NCBI RefSeq assembly: GCF_004168585.1
Contig: NZ_PGVH01000040.1
Location: forward strand, 290,841-354,840
Direction: 5' to 3'
DNA length: 64,000 nucleotides
From: Shewanella sp. OPT22
Lineage (GTDB): Bacteria; Pseudomonadota; Gammaproteobacteria; Enterobacterales; Shewanellaceae
Both the position numbers and the translations under genes were made by a program. This document shows, in pieces, positions 52,667 through 60,541 of the stretch (the first letter of the stretch is position 1; the number at the start of each line of letters is the position of its first letter). The notes beneath the pieces were generated by a model. The model saw nothing but the letters and a program-made list of their open reading frames with translations, searched no databases and was not told the DNA's origin.

Positions 52667-53196
52667 GCTTAACGTTTAGTGTATAACCACAATTACTTAA
52701 CGAATCAATATTTTGACTAACGACACTAAACCGACAGAAAATAACATCAAAACCTTAAGTTAATAGTCAACACACCTAAATAAATAACAATTGTTATAAT
52801 TAATTACTTTTTGTTATATAAATTTAACATAAAATCTCATCTATATGTTTTATATAGAATAATCTCACCAAAACCATTGATTGCATTAAATATACAATCA
52901 ACAAGAAATCAATAAATTATTTTACTGGTCACCTCTACAACCCAGTTAAAGCCTATGTTTTCTCATCATTTTTTTCATTTTTCTCTTTTTGTTTTTTGCT
53001 GATTTAACTACTTCTAATTAAGAAAAACCTAATTTTACATTTTGTTTACATTTTAGGTTTATCATTCTATTTTTTTAAGCCAGCAGCAAAATCAATTTAC
53101 AAAAATTCTAATTATAAGCTGCTAAATAACCACAGAAGTGAGAAAACAAAACACTTCAGTACAGGTTGAGAATTCCAAATAATAGGGAAATCACGC
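52667..53196. other. Long AT-rich upstream region of the subtilase gene
   Basis: About 530 bases with no ORF or RNA signal. It has an inverted repeat AAACCTAA / TTAGGTTT (53025-53060) around two copies of TTTACATTTT, which could be a regulator site for the protease gene. The length suggests complex control of a secreted enzyme. Confidence 0.45.
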
Positions 53197-55602
53197 ATGA
53201 AAAACAAAACGAGGCAAAATGTTGCATTGGGGTTATCAGCTATAGCGATGGCAGTCGCTACAGTTGCAAATGCAAACTCTGTAAATCCATTAAATAACGG
53301 GTTCAGCCAAGAGTCACCATTGCCAAAGCGATACATCATTAAATTTCGCGACGCAGAGTCGGCTTCTTTTTTAGCCAACGATTCATTCGTAACAAATTCA
53401 GTTTCAGCGTCCCCAAGATCATTTGAGCGCTCGAATCATATGAAAGCAATGAGCAGTGTTCAGGCTCGCCAAATGAAGCAAATTGGTCGTTCTAGAAGTT
53501 ATACCGCAGAATTAAATGATTCTGCATTACTCAAATTAAGAAGCCGAGTTGACGTAGAATTTGTTGAAGAAGATAGCCCACGTAGACTACTTTCTGAAAC
53601 AACACCATGGGGCCAAACTTATGTTGGTGCAACGTCTTTAGATGATTCTCAAACTGGAAATCGTACAGTTTGTATCATCGACTCTGGTTACGACATTGAT
53701 CACAATGACTTGAGTGGCAACCAAGTTACTGGAACCAATAACTCTGGTACTGGTAATTGGTACGACCCAGGTTCAAATAATGCCCACGGTACACACGTAG
53801 CTGGCACCATAGCAGCCATCAACAACAGTGAAGGTGTTGTTGGCGTTATGCCAAATCAAAATGCCAATGTTCATGTGATAAAAGTATTCAATTCTAGTGG
53901 TTGGGGGTATTCTTCTGATTTGGTCAGCGCCATTGACCGCTGTGTTGATGCAGGAGCCAATGTTGTTAATATGAGCTTAGGGGGAGCAGGTTCAAATAAT
54001 ACTGAACGAAATGCACTTCAGGCTCATGCAAACAACGGAGTGTTATTAGTCGCAGCGGCAGGTAATGATGGAAATAGCGATCACAGTTACCCAGCATCTT
54101 ACGATGCAGTAATGTCTGTAGGCGCTGTAGACAGCAATAAACAACATGCTGAGTTCTCACAATTTACCAACCAAGTTGAAATTTCAGGTCCAGGTGAAGC
54201 CATTCTATCGACGGTTTCTGTTGGCGAAGGTCGTTTAGCTGACATCACAATCAATGGTCAGTCGTATTTCGATGACGGCATTGTTCCCCATTCACGTCTC
54301 GTACCTCAAGGAACAAGTTTTGGTCCTAGTCCAATTAACGGAAGCTTCTCTGGTGAACTATCAGAATGTTCTGTTTCAGGTTCAAACTACAGTTGTGGCA
54401 ACATGTTCAATAAAGTCTGCCTCGTAGAACGTGTTGGTAACCAAGGCGGTGGTTCTTACCCAGATTATGATGCAGTAGAAGCCTGTGAAAATGCCGGTGC
54501 AAGAGCAACTATCGTCTTCAGTAATACAGAGCGTCCAGGACTACAAAACCCATTTGATGTGGACAGAGATACGGCACAACAACATATTTCTGTTTCAGTC
54601 GATCGTGCAACTGGTTTAGCACTACGTAACCAACTTGGTCAAACTGCGGCCGTAAATGTAACCGCTGGCGAAGATTACGAATATTACAATGGTACTTCGA
54701 TGGCTACACCACATGTTGCTGGTGTCGCAACACTCGTGTGGAGTTATCACCCTCAGTGTACTGGCGCTCAAGTTCGTGCCGCACTTACTGCAACGGCGGA
54801 AGATATTGATGTAGCTGGTCGTGATAATCGCACAGGTTTCGGTTTAGTCGATGCTGTTGCTGCTAAAGAATACCTTGATGCATCATGTAATGGCCCAACT
54901 GATCCAGGTACAGGTGGCTCTGAACTCGAGAATGGTGTGGCTAAAATGAATCTTGAGGCAAGTGCAGGTGATGAACTTCACTACACGCTCGAAGTTCCAG
55001 CAGGAGCAACTGACCTAGGCATTGTAATGAGCGGTGGCAATGGTGATGCTGACTTATATGTAAAGTATGGCTCTGCACCGACGACAAATGACTATGATTG
55101 CCGTCCTTGGAAAAACGGTAATAACGAAAGCTGTCCTGTAAGCAACTCTGATGTGCAATCTGGTACTTACTATGTAATGGTTCGAGCTTACTCTACCTTC
55201 AGTGGTGTGAAGCTACAGGCTGATTTCACTGAGAGCTCAACGACACCTCCAGGTGGCGCTGCATCTTACACCAACAATGGAAATTACAGCATTCCAGATA
55301 ATAGTGCAGCTGGTGTATCTAGCCCGATAAATGTAACTCGTACTGGTGATTCAGGCTCAGTTACTGTAGCGGTAGACATCAGTCACACATACATTGGTGA
55401 TTTAGAAGTTCGTTTGGTTAGCCCAACAGGAGCCTTCGCCGTTCTTCATGCTAACGATGGTGGTGGTTCAAACGATATCACTCAAACGTATACTGCTGAC
55501 TTCTCAGGTGTTGAATCATCCGGCACTTGGACTTTAAAAGCCGTAGATAATGCACGTCGTGATATCGGCACAATCAATAGCTGGACTCTGAATTTCCAGT
55601 AA
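53197..55602 (+). CDS. Secreted multidomain subtilisin-like serine protease (S8)
   Basis: 801 aa. Signal peptide (to ~28), I9-type inhibitory propeptide (~42-125, KRYIIKFRDAESASF...VEFVEEDSPRR), S8 catalytic domain with Asp162 (VCIIDSGYDIDH), His197 (NNAHGTHVAGT) and Ser501 (YNGTSMATPHVAG). A protease-associated (PA) domain is inserted at ~350-475 (CLVERV, CENAGARATIVFSN). C-terminal to the catalytic domain are a PPC domain (~585-680) and a P/proprotein-convertase domain (~690-801, SIPDNSAAGVSSPINV, YIGDLEVRLVSPTG). It degrades protein outside the cell, a common trait in marine heterotrophs. AGGGA precedes ATG 53197. Confidence 0.94.
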   Translation: MKNKTRQNVALGLSAIAMAVATVANANSVNPLNNGFSQESPLPKRYIIKFRDAESASFLANDSFVTNSVSASPRSFERSNHMKAMSSVQARQMKQIGRSRSYTAELNDSALLKLRSRVDVEFVEEDSPRRLLSETTPWGQTYVGATSLDDSQTGNRTVCIIDSGYDIDHNDLSGNQVTGTNNSGTGNWYDPGSNNAHGTHVAGTIAAINNSEGVVGVMPNQNANVHVIKVFNSSGWGYSSDLVSAIDRCVDAGANVVNMSLGGAGSNNTERNALQAHANNGVLLVAAAGNDGNSDHSYPASYDAVMSVGAVDSNKQHAEFSQFTNQVEISGPGEAILSTVSVGEGRLADITINGQSYFDDGIVPHSRLVPQGTSFGPSPINGSFSGELSECSVSGSNYSCGNMFNKVCLVERVGNQGGGSYPDYDAVEACENAGARATIVFSNTERPGLQNPFDVDRDTAQQHISVSVDRATGLALRNQLGQTAAVNVTAGEDYEYYNGTSMATPHVAGVATLVWSYHPQCTGAQVRAALTATAEDIDVAGRDNRTGFGLVDAVAAKEYLDASCNGPTDPGTGGSELENGVAKMNLEASAGDELHYTLEVPAGATDLGIVMSGGNGDADLYVKYGSAPTTNDYDCRPWKNGNNESCPVSNSDVQSGTYYVMVRAYSTFSGVKLQADFTESSTTPPGGAASYTNNGNYSIPDNSAAGVSSPINVTRTGDSGSVTVAVDISHTYIGDLEVRLVSPTGAFAVLHANDGGGSNDITQTYTADFSGVESSGTWTLKAVDNARRDIGTINSWTLNFQ

Positions 55603-55683
55603 AGAATATCCTTACTTTATGAAGCATTGTCATGAGGTAAGGCTATAACAAGTAATGTTTACTCTCCCAACTTGAAGTTGAAG

Positions 55684-55715
55684 GGGCTATCATGTAATTA
55701 GGTAGCCCTTTTTTT
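55684..55715 (+). terminator. Intrinsic terminator of the subtilase gene
   Basis: Stem GGGCTATC / GGTAGCCC (one wobble pair) followed by seven T. Ends 12 bases before the next gene. Confidence 0.85.
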
Positions 55716-55727
55716 CACCCTTAATTT

Positions 55728-56222
55728 ATGAAACATGTACTTTGCTTTCTCCTCACTTTCACTTCATTTTACGCACTGGCAAATGACGTTGAAAACCTGA
55801 TTGAACATAGACTTAATCTTTGCGTTGATGTTGCTCATTATAAAATCCTACACCGTTTACCAATCACAAACGTAAATCAGGAAAAAAAGGTGCTTGCTGC
55901 AGCACAAAAAAAAGCGATGGTATATCACTTAAACTCTGAATCAGTATTAGCTTTCACTCAGCAATTAATACTGAGCTGTAAACAAATTCAAAAACAAGAA
56001 ATGAGTAAGAATGAAAAACCACAAACCGTTAAATCGCTAGATAAAGTAAGACAAGAGCTAAACTCAATCAATCAACAGATATTCATCAACCTTTCCAACA
56101 ATCGAAGTCAATATAAAAAGGATTGGCCGCAACACATTAAGAACCAATTGAGTGCGCTTGGTATTAGCCAAGCTCAATTAGATACACTCCTCACCTCACT
56201 TAATTCATTAAGAGAAAAATAA
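55728..56222 (+). CDS. Secreted (gamma, *AroQ) chorismate mutase
   Basis: 164 aa. Signal peptide MKHVLCFLLTFTSFYALA, so periplasmic. The first ~75 mature residues fit the AroQ helical chorismate mutase fold: active-site Arg in LIEHRLNLC, Lys in VAHYK, the Glu in NVNQEKKVLAAAQKKA and Gln in AFTQQLILSCKQIQ. It would convert chorismate to prephenate outside the cytoplasm, as *AroQ proteins of Salmonella and Mycobacterium do. The rest (~95-164) is a helical tail. The role of exported chorismate mutase is unclear in most bacteria. It overlaps the convergent lysE gene by 15 bases. Confidence 0.72.
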   Translation: MKHVLCFLLTFTSFYALANDVENLIEHRLNLCVDVAHYKILHRLPITNVNQEKKVLAAAQKKAMVYHLNSESVLAFTQQLILSCKQIQKQEMSKNEKPQTVKSLDKVRQELNSINQQIFINLSNNRSQYKKDWPQHIKNQLSALGISQAQLDTLLTSLNSLREK

Positions 56223-56804
56223 AGCATAAACCACCATGACAACCATAGTGACAGCGAAGACTACCCGAGTTACCCGCAACTTTTTAGGTTCGCTCAAAAA
56301 CGGCCTCAACACACCACCAGCGATTAACCACACCAATCCCGCCGTCGTGGCAACGAACAAGCATCCTAAGGCAGTCATTAAATAGCTCATGGTTACGGTT
56401 TTATAAGGTAATAAAAATTGAGCAAACACAGCTAAGAATGATGCATAAATTTTTGGGTTGAGCAAATTAAGAATAAAGCCTTCTTTGAAAACAGGGACGT
56501 CAATATCATTATCATTGGATAAAGCTGGAGCAGACGCCATTTTATAGGCCAGATATAGAATATAGATCGCTCCTATGCTCTCACAAATCAATTTGGCATA
56601 TGGATAATGCTCAAACAATGCAGCTAACCCAACAGCAGTAAGCGTTATGACGATAGTCAGTCCACTCAAAATGCCCAATAAGAAAGGGATGCCTTTTTTT
56701 ACACCAGCAGTCGCACCAACAGCAGCAAGAGCCAAGCATGCGGGGCCAGGAGAACCTAATAGCATGAATGCTGTGAAAACCAGTGAAAACCATGCTTCAA
56801 GCAT
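56208..56804 (-). CDS. LysE family amino-acid exporter, copy A
   Basis: 198 aa, about six membrane helices. Starts MLEAWFSLVFTAFMLLGSPGPACLALAAVGA (the LysE/RhtB PGP motif) and ends VVYALFFS. Roughly three-quarters identical by eye to the neighbouring copy B, with the same length. LysE/RhtB proteins export amino acids or homoserine lactones; substrate is unknown. A decayed fragment of an SDR gene lies just upstream (listed), so copy A came from a tandem duplication of an SDR-lysE unit. No regulator seen. Confidence 0.85.
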   Translation of the reverse strand: MLEAWFSLVFTAFMLLGSPGPACLALAAVGATAGVKKGIPFLLGILSGLTIVITLTAVGLAALFEHYPYAKLICESIGAIYILYLAYKMASAPALSNDNDIDVPVFKEGFILNLLNPKIYASFLAVFAQFLLPYKTVTMSYLMTALGCLFVATTAGLVWLIAGGVLRPFLSEPKKLRVTRVVFAVTMVVMVVYALFFS

Positions 56805-56895
56805 TATGCTCCTCCACTAGAACAATAAATATACTCATTAAAAATGACGCTTAATCGAGCAATAACTTGAACTACTTTATCAGGTAACAATACCG
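56803..56895 (-). pseudogene. Remnant of a duplicated SDR gene 3' end
   Basis: Bases upstream of lysE copy A match, with about 75% identity over the last ~48 bases, the 3' end of the SDR gene that precedes copy B: GCGTCATT, TTTATTG, TAG and GGAGGAGCATAA are shared. A one-base deletion breaks the frame, and a ~12-base deletion lies farther in. The shared AAGT...CAAG block extends the match to about 56895. This is a decaying 3' scar of the duplication. Confidence 0.7.
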
Positions 56896-56948
56896 TTAAA
56901 TAAAACCACGCCACTTTCAATAATACTCGACCTCTGTGAGTTAATCCG

Positions 56949-57545
56949 TTAAGAAAAGAATAAAGCGTAAATCACCATCACGACCATGATTACAGCAAAG
57001 GTTATCCGTGTGACTCGCAACTTTTTAGGGTCACTTAAAAACGGTCTTAATACTCCACCAGCCATCAACCAAAGCGAATCCACAAATACTGCAACAAAAA
57101 AACATCCGATTGCAGTCATCAAGTAACTTGTTACCTCAGTAGTGTAAGGCAACAGAAATTGAGCAAAAACTGCTAAAAATGCCGCATATGCTTTTGGGTT
57201 TAATAAATTTAGAATAAAGCCATCTTTGAAATCTGGTACTTCGACATCATTTGCGTTTGATAAAGCAGGAGCAGATGCAATTTTATAGGCTACAAACAAG
57301 ATATATATCGCGCCCAAAACTTCACAGACTAACTTAGCAAATGGATAGTGATCGAATAACGTTGCTAGACCAACAGCTGCGAACGTAATCGCAACCACTA
57401 AACCGCTTAAAATCCCCATTAAAAAAGGAATACCTTTCTTTACACCTGCTGTTGCACCAACTGCGGCCAACGCTAAAGGCGCAGGCCCTGGAGAACCTAA
57501 TAACAATAAGGACGTTACAACCAGTGAAATCCATGCTTCGAGCAT
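56949..57545 (-). CDS. LysE family amino-acid exporter, copy B
   Basis: 198 aa, paralogue of copy A with the same PGP motif (LLGSPGPAPLALAAVGATAG) and C-terminus (VIYALFFS). Differences are spread over the protein and mostly conservative, so both copies look functional. Its start shares a base with the SDR stop (TAATG), so it is the second gene of an SDR-lysE operon. The 144-base gap between the two copies holds the SDR remnant. Confidence 0.87.
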   Translation of the reverse strand: MLEAWISLVVTSLLLLGSPGPAPLALAAVGATAGVKKGIPFLMGILSGLVVAITFAAVGLATLFDHYPFAKLVCEVLGAIYILFVAYKIASAPALSNANDVEVPDFKDGFILNLLNPKAYAAFLAVFAQFLLPYTTEVTSYLMTAIGCFFVAVFVDSLWLMAGGVLRPFLSDPKKLRVTRITFAVIMVVMVIYALFFS

Positions 57546-58276
57546 TATGCTCCTCCTGCTAAATCAATAAACGAACCCGTTACGAATGACGCCTCGTCAG
57601 ACAATAGCCAAGCGATCGCTTGTGCAACTTCTTCTGGTTTACCACTTCGACCTAGTGGTAATGATTTACCGATGCGGATAGCTCTATTAGATTCACCGCC
57701 ATCAGCATGAATGTCCGTTTCAATCAAACCTGGTCGAACACAATTTACTCGAATATTCTGTGGCGCTAGCTCTAAAGACAATCCTTTCGTTAATGAGTCA
57801 ACCGCTCCTTTAGATGCCGCATAGTCAATATACTCATTAGGTGCTCCAAGTCGTGACGCTGCAGAACCCACGTTTACGATAGCACTGCCATTCATCATTG
57901 TCGGCAATGCGGCTTTACAACATAGGAAATAGCTAGTGACATTGCTTGAGAGGATGTGATTGATACGTTGCTCAGTCAATTCAACGAGCTTGGATTGTTG
58001 CTGGAGAATACCAACGTTATTAACCAAGTGAGTAACGGCCCCTAACTCGGCATTTGTGAAATCAAATAGCTTGTTAACTTCGACTTCTTTTGAAACATCA
58101 GCTTGAAAAGATTTGGCAAAACCGCCCTGTTGAGAAATGGTATTAACTAAGCTTTCAGCTAACTTACGATTGTTTTTATAATTAATGCAGACTTTATAGC
58201 CTTTTTTAGCAAGTAATAATGCCGTTGCGGCACCTATCCCTCTGCTTGCTCCTGTAACCACGACAACTTTATTCAT
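57545..58276 (-). CDS. SDR family oxidoreductase (YgfF-like)
   Basis: 243 aa. NAD(P)-binding TGASRGIGAATA at residue 8, LVNNVGIL where most SDRs have NNAG, catalytic Ser in NVGSAASRLG, and Tyr/Lys in YIDYAASKGAVDS; C-terminal FVTGSFIDLAGGA. Similar to FabG and especially to YgfF-type dehydrogenases; substrate unknown. It overlaps lysE copy B by one base, so oxidation or reduction of a compound and its export may be linked. Divergent from prpE. Confidence 0.85.
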   Translation of the reverse strand: MNKVVVVTGASRGIGAATALLLAKKGYKVCINYKNNRKLAESLVNTISQQGGFAKSFQADVSKEVEVNKLFDFTNAELGAVTHLVNNVGILQQQSKLVELTEQRINHILSSNVTSYFLCCKAALPTMMNGSAIVNVGSAASRLGAPNEYIDYAASKGAVDSLTKGLSLELAPQNIRVNCVRPGLIETDIHADGGESNRAIRIGKSLPLGRSGKPEEVAQAIAWLLSDEASFVTGSFIDLAGGA

Positions 58277-58447
58277 GTATCTCCTTGTTGAATTGTGGGG
58301 TGCAAATCATAACACGAACCTTAATGTTATTTTTTTGTGAAAGAGAATTAAAGCTCACCTATCTTCTTCGACCTTTGTCTAATTTTCAAACTCTAAGGTT
58401 TCACTACACTGAATCGACAACGGATGAAAGTTAAAGTGGGTGTAAAC

Positions 58448-60325
58448 ATGAGTTATCAAGAAGAGTACCTTCAATCAATAGAGAACTCTGAAGCATTTTG
58501 GCATCAAAAGGCGGGATTAATCGACTGGTATAAATCACCTAAGCAACCTTTATCTCAAGATGCTGAAGGTTTTCATCGGTGGTACGCTGATGGTGAGCTT
58601 AACACCTCTTATTTAGCGCTCGATTATCATGTTTCACAAGGTCGTGGTGATCAAGATGCCATTATCTATGATTCTCCAGTAACCAATACCATAAAAAAAA
58701 TTACCTATTCTGAACTCACAGAGCAAGTCGCTAAATTTGCTGGCGCATTACAAAACTTAGGTGTCGAAAAAGGCGATCGTGTTGTCATCTATATGCCCAT
58801 GGTGCCAGAAGCGGCAGTGGCGATGCTAGCCTGTGCCCGTTTAGGAGCAGTGCACTCTGTGGTCTTCGGTGGCTTCGCCCCGCACGAGTTAGCCGTTAGA
58901 ATTGAAGACGCTACGCCTAAAGTTATTGTTTCAGCCTCTTGTGGCATCGAAGTAGATAAGGTTCTACCGTATAAGCCATTATTGGATGATGCTATCGAGC
59001 AATCAGAGCACAAACCGTCTCATTGTGTCATTCTTCAACGTCCAGAGGTGAATGCTGAATTAATTGAAGGGCGTGATTTAGATTGGGCTGAACTGACCTC
59101 TAAAGCATCACCTGTCGATCCCGTTTCCGTAAAAGCTACTGATCCTCTTTATATTCTTTATACTTCAGGGACAACTGGAAAACCGAAAGGTGTTATGCGT
59201 GATAATGGTGGCCATGCCGTAGCATTACGCTACTCAATGGAAACCGTTTATGGCGTTGAACCCGGTGATGTATATTGGGCAGCCTCAGATGTTGGTTGGG
59301 TCGTCGGCCATTCATACATTGTTTATGCCCCTCTTTTAACGGGCTGCACAACCATTATCTATGAAGGTAAACCAGTCAAAACGCCAGACGCAGGAGCCTT
59401 TTGGCGAGTATGTGCTGAGCATAACGTAAAAACAATGTTCACTGCACCCACAGCCTTTCGCGCCGTTCGCAAAGAAGATCCTGAAGCTGAGTTTCTAAAA
59501 CAATATGATCTCAGTAAGTTAGAACGTTTATACCTCGCTGGGGAGCGGTTAGACCCGCCAACTTATCACTGGTTACAAGAAAAGACAGGTTTACCGCTCG
59601 TTGATCATTGGTGGCAAACCGAGACAGGTTGGCCTATTGCTGCAAACCCTGTTGGCCTTGAAATGATGGAAACAAAGCCCGGCTCAGCAACCGTGCCTGT
59701 ACCGGGTTTTAATATTGATATTTTGGATGAGTCAGGTGAAAGACTTACGACGAACGAACAAGGTTTTGTCGCCATTCAGTTGCCGTTACCACCGGGGTGT
59801 TTACCGACTATTTGGGGCGACTCTGAACGTTTTCGCCGTTCATATTTGGAACAATTCCCTGGCTACTATGTTTCTGGTGATGGGGGTTATATCGATGATG
59901 ATGGCTACTTATTCATTATGGGCAGAACCGATGATGTGATTAATGTCGCCGGCCACCGACTTTCAACTGGAGAAATGGAAGAGATTGTTGCCTCACATCA
60001 TACTGTTGCAGAATGTGCGGTTATTGGTGTGCAAGATCAGCTTAAAGGTCAGTTACCGCTCGGACTCGTCGTATTAAAAGATGGTATTGAGCTTCAACAT
60101 CAGATAATTCGAAACGAATTAGTGCACTTAGTTCGAGAACAAATTGGTGCTATTGCCTGCTTCAAAACAGCTCTGATTGTCGAAAGGCTACCCAAAACAC
60201 GTTCAGGTAAGATTTTACGCAAAGTGTTGAGGCAAATTGCGGATGGACAAGAGTACGTCATTCCATCAACCATTGACGACCCAGCGATACTTGATGAGAT
60301 TAAACAACAGCTACGTCTCTTTTAA
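58448..60325 (+). CDS. prpE: Propionyl-CoA synthetase / short-chain acyl-CoA synthetase PrpE
   Basis: 625 aa from ATG 58448, which aligns with PrpE N-termini (MSYQEEYLQSIEN); an in-frame ATG at 58424 adds eight unmatched residues. ANL superfamily: P-loop YTSGTTGKPKGV, IGWVVGHSYIVYAPLL-like (DVGWVVGHSYIVYAPLL), WWQTETGWPI, GRTDDVINVAGHRLSTGE hinge and the catalytic Lys in PKTRSGKILRK. Activates propionate (and probably acetate) to CoA thioester. The rest of the methylcitrate (prpBCD) genes are not in the window. Possible source of acyl-CoA for lipid synthesis, but that is speculation. Strong terminator follows. Confidence 0.9.
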   Translation: MSYQEEYLQSIENSEAFWHQKAGLIDWYKSPKQPLSQDAEGFHRWYADGELNTSYLALDYHVSQGRGDQDAIIYDSPVTNTIKKITYSELTEQVAKFAGALQNLGVEKGDRVVIYMPMVPEAAVAMLACARLGAVHSVVFGGFAPHELAVRIEDATPKVIVSASCGIEVDKVLPYKPLLDDAIEQSEHKPSHCVILQRPEVNAELIEGRDLDWAELTSKASPVDPVSVKATDPLYILYTSGTTGKPKGVMRDNGGHAVALRYSMETVYGVEPGDVYWAASDVGWVVGHSYIVYAPLLTGCTTIIYEGKPVKTPDAGAFWRVCAEHNVKTMFTAPTAFRAVRKEDPEAEFLKQYDLSKLERLYLAGERLDPPTYHWLQEKTGLPLVDHWWQTETGWPIAANPVGLEMMETKPGSATVPVPGFNIDILDESGERLTTNEQGFVAIQLPLPPGCLPTIWGDSERFRRSYLEQFPGYYVSGDGGYIDDDGYLFIMGRTDDVINVAGHRLSTGEMEEIVASHHTVAECAVIGVQDQLKGQLPLGLVVLKDGIELQHQIIRNELVHLVREQIGAIACFKTALIVERLPKTRSGKILRKVLRQIADGQEYVIPSTIDDPAILDEIKQQLRLF

Positions 60326-60449
60326 ATAGATCACCGAACTAGTCTCATGGGTTTAAATTCACGTTTAGAAATATTTGTTACAAAGTTTTGTGGATTTGGC
60401 TAGCTCTGCCCCCTCGATTCGTGGTAAAAAAATAGATTACTTATTTTAA

Positions 60450-60480
60450 CCCTCAAGCCAGTAGCTGCCTTGAGGGTTTT
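60450..60480 (+). terminator. Intrinsic terminator of prpE
   Basis: Perfect 8-bp stem CCCTCAAG / CTTGAGGG with an inner CAG-TAG-CTG stem, then TTTT. The structure is compact and typical. Confidence 0.88.
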
Positions 60481-60541
60481 CTACATCAGCGATTCATACT
60501 TAATGAATAGCAAAAAACAACAACAGAATGGGAGAACCCAA

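Noticed and set aside
60470..60541. Upstream start for the M3 peptidase
   Set aside because: The ATG lies within the prpE terminator stem; the ATG at 60542 has a good ribosome site and begins a lipoprotein signal.
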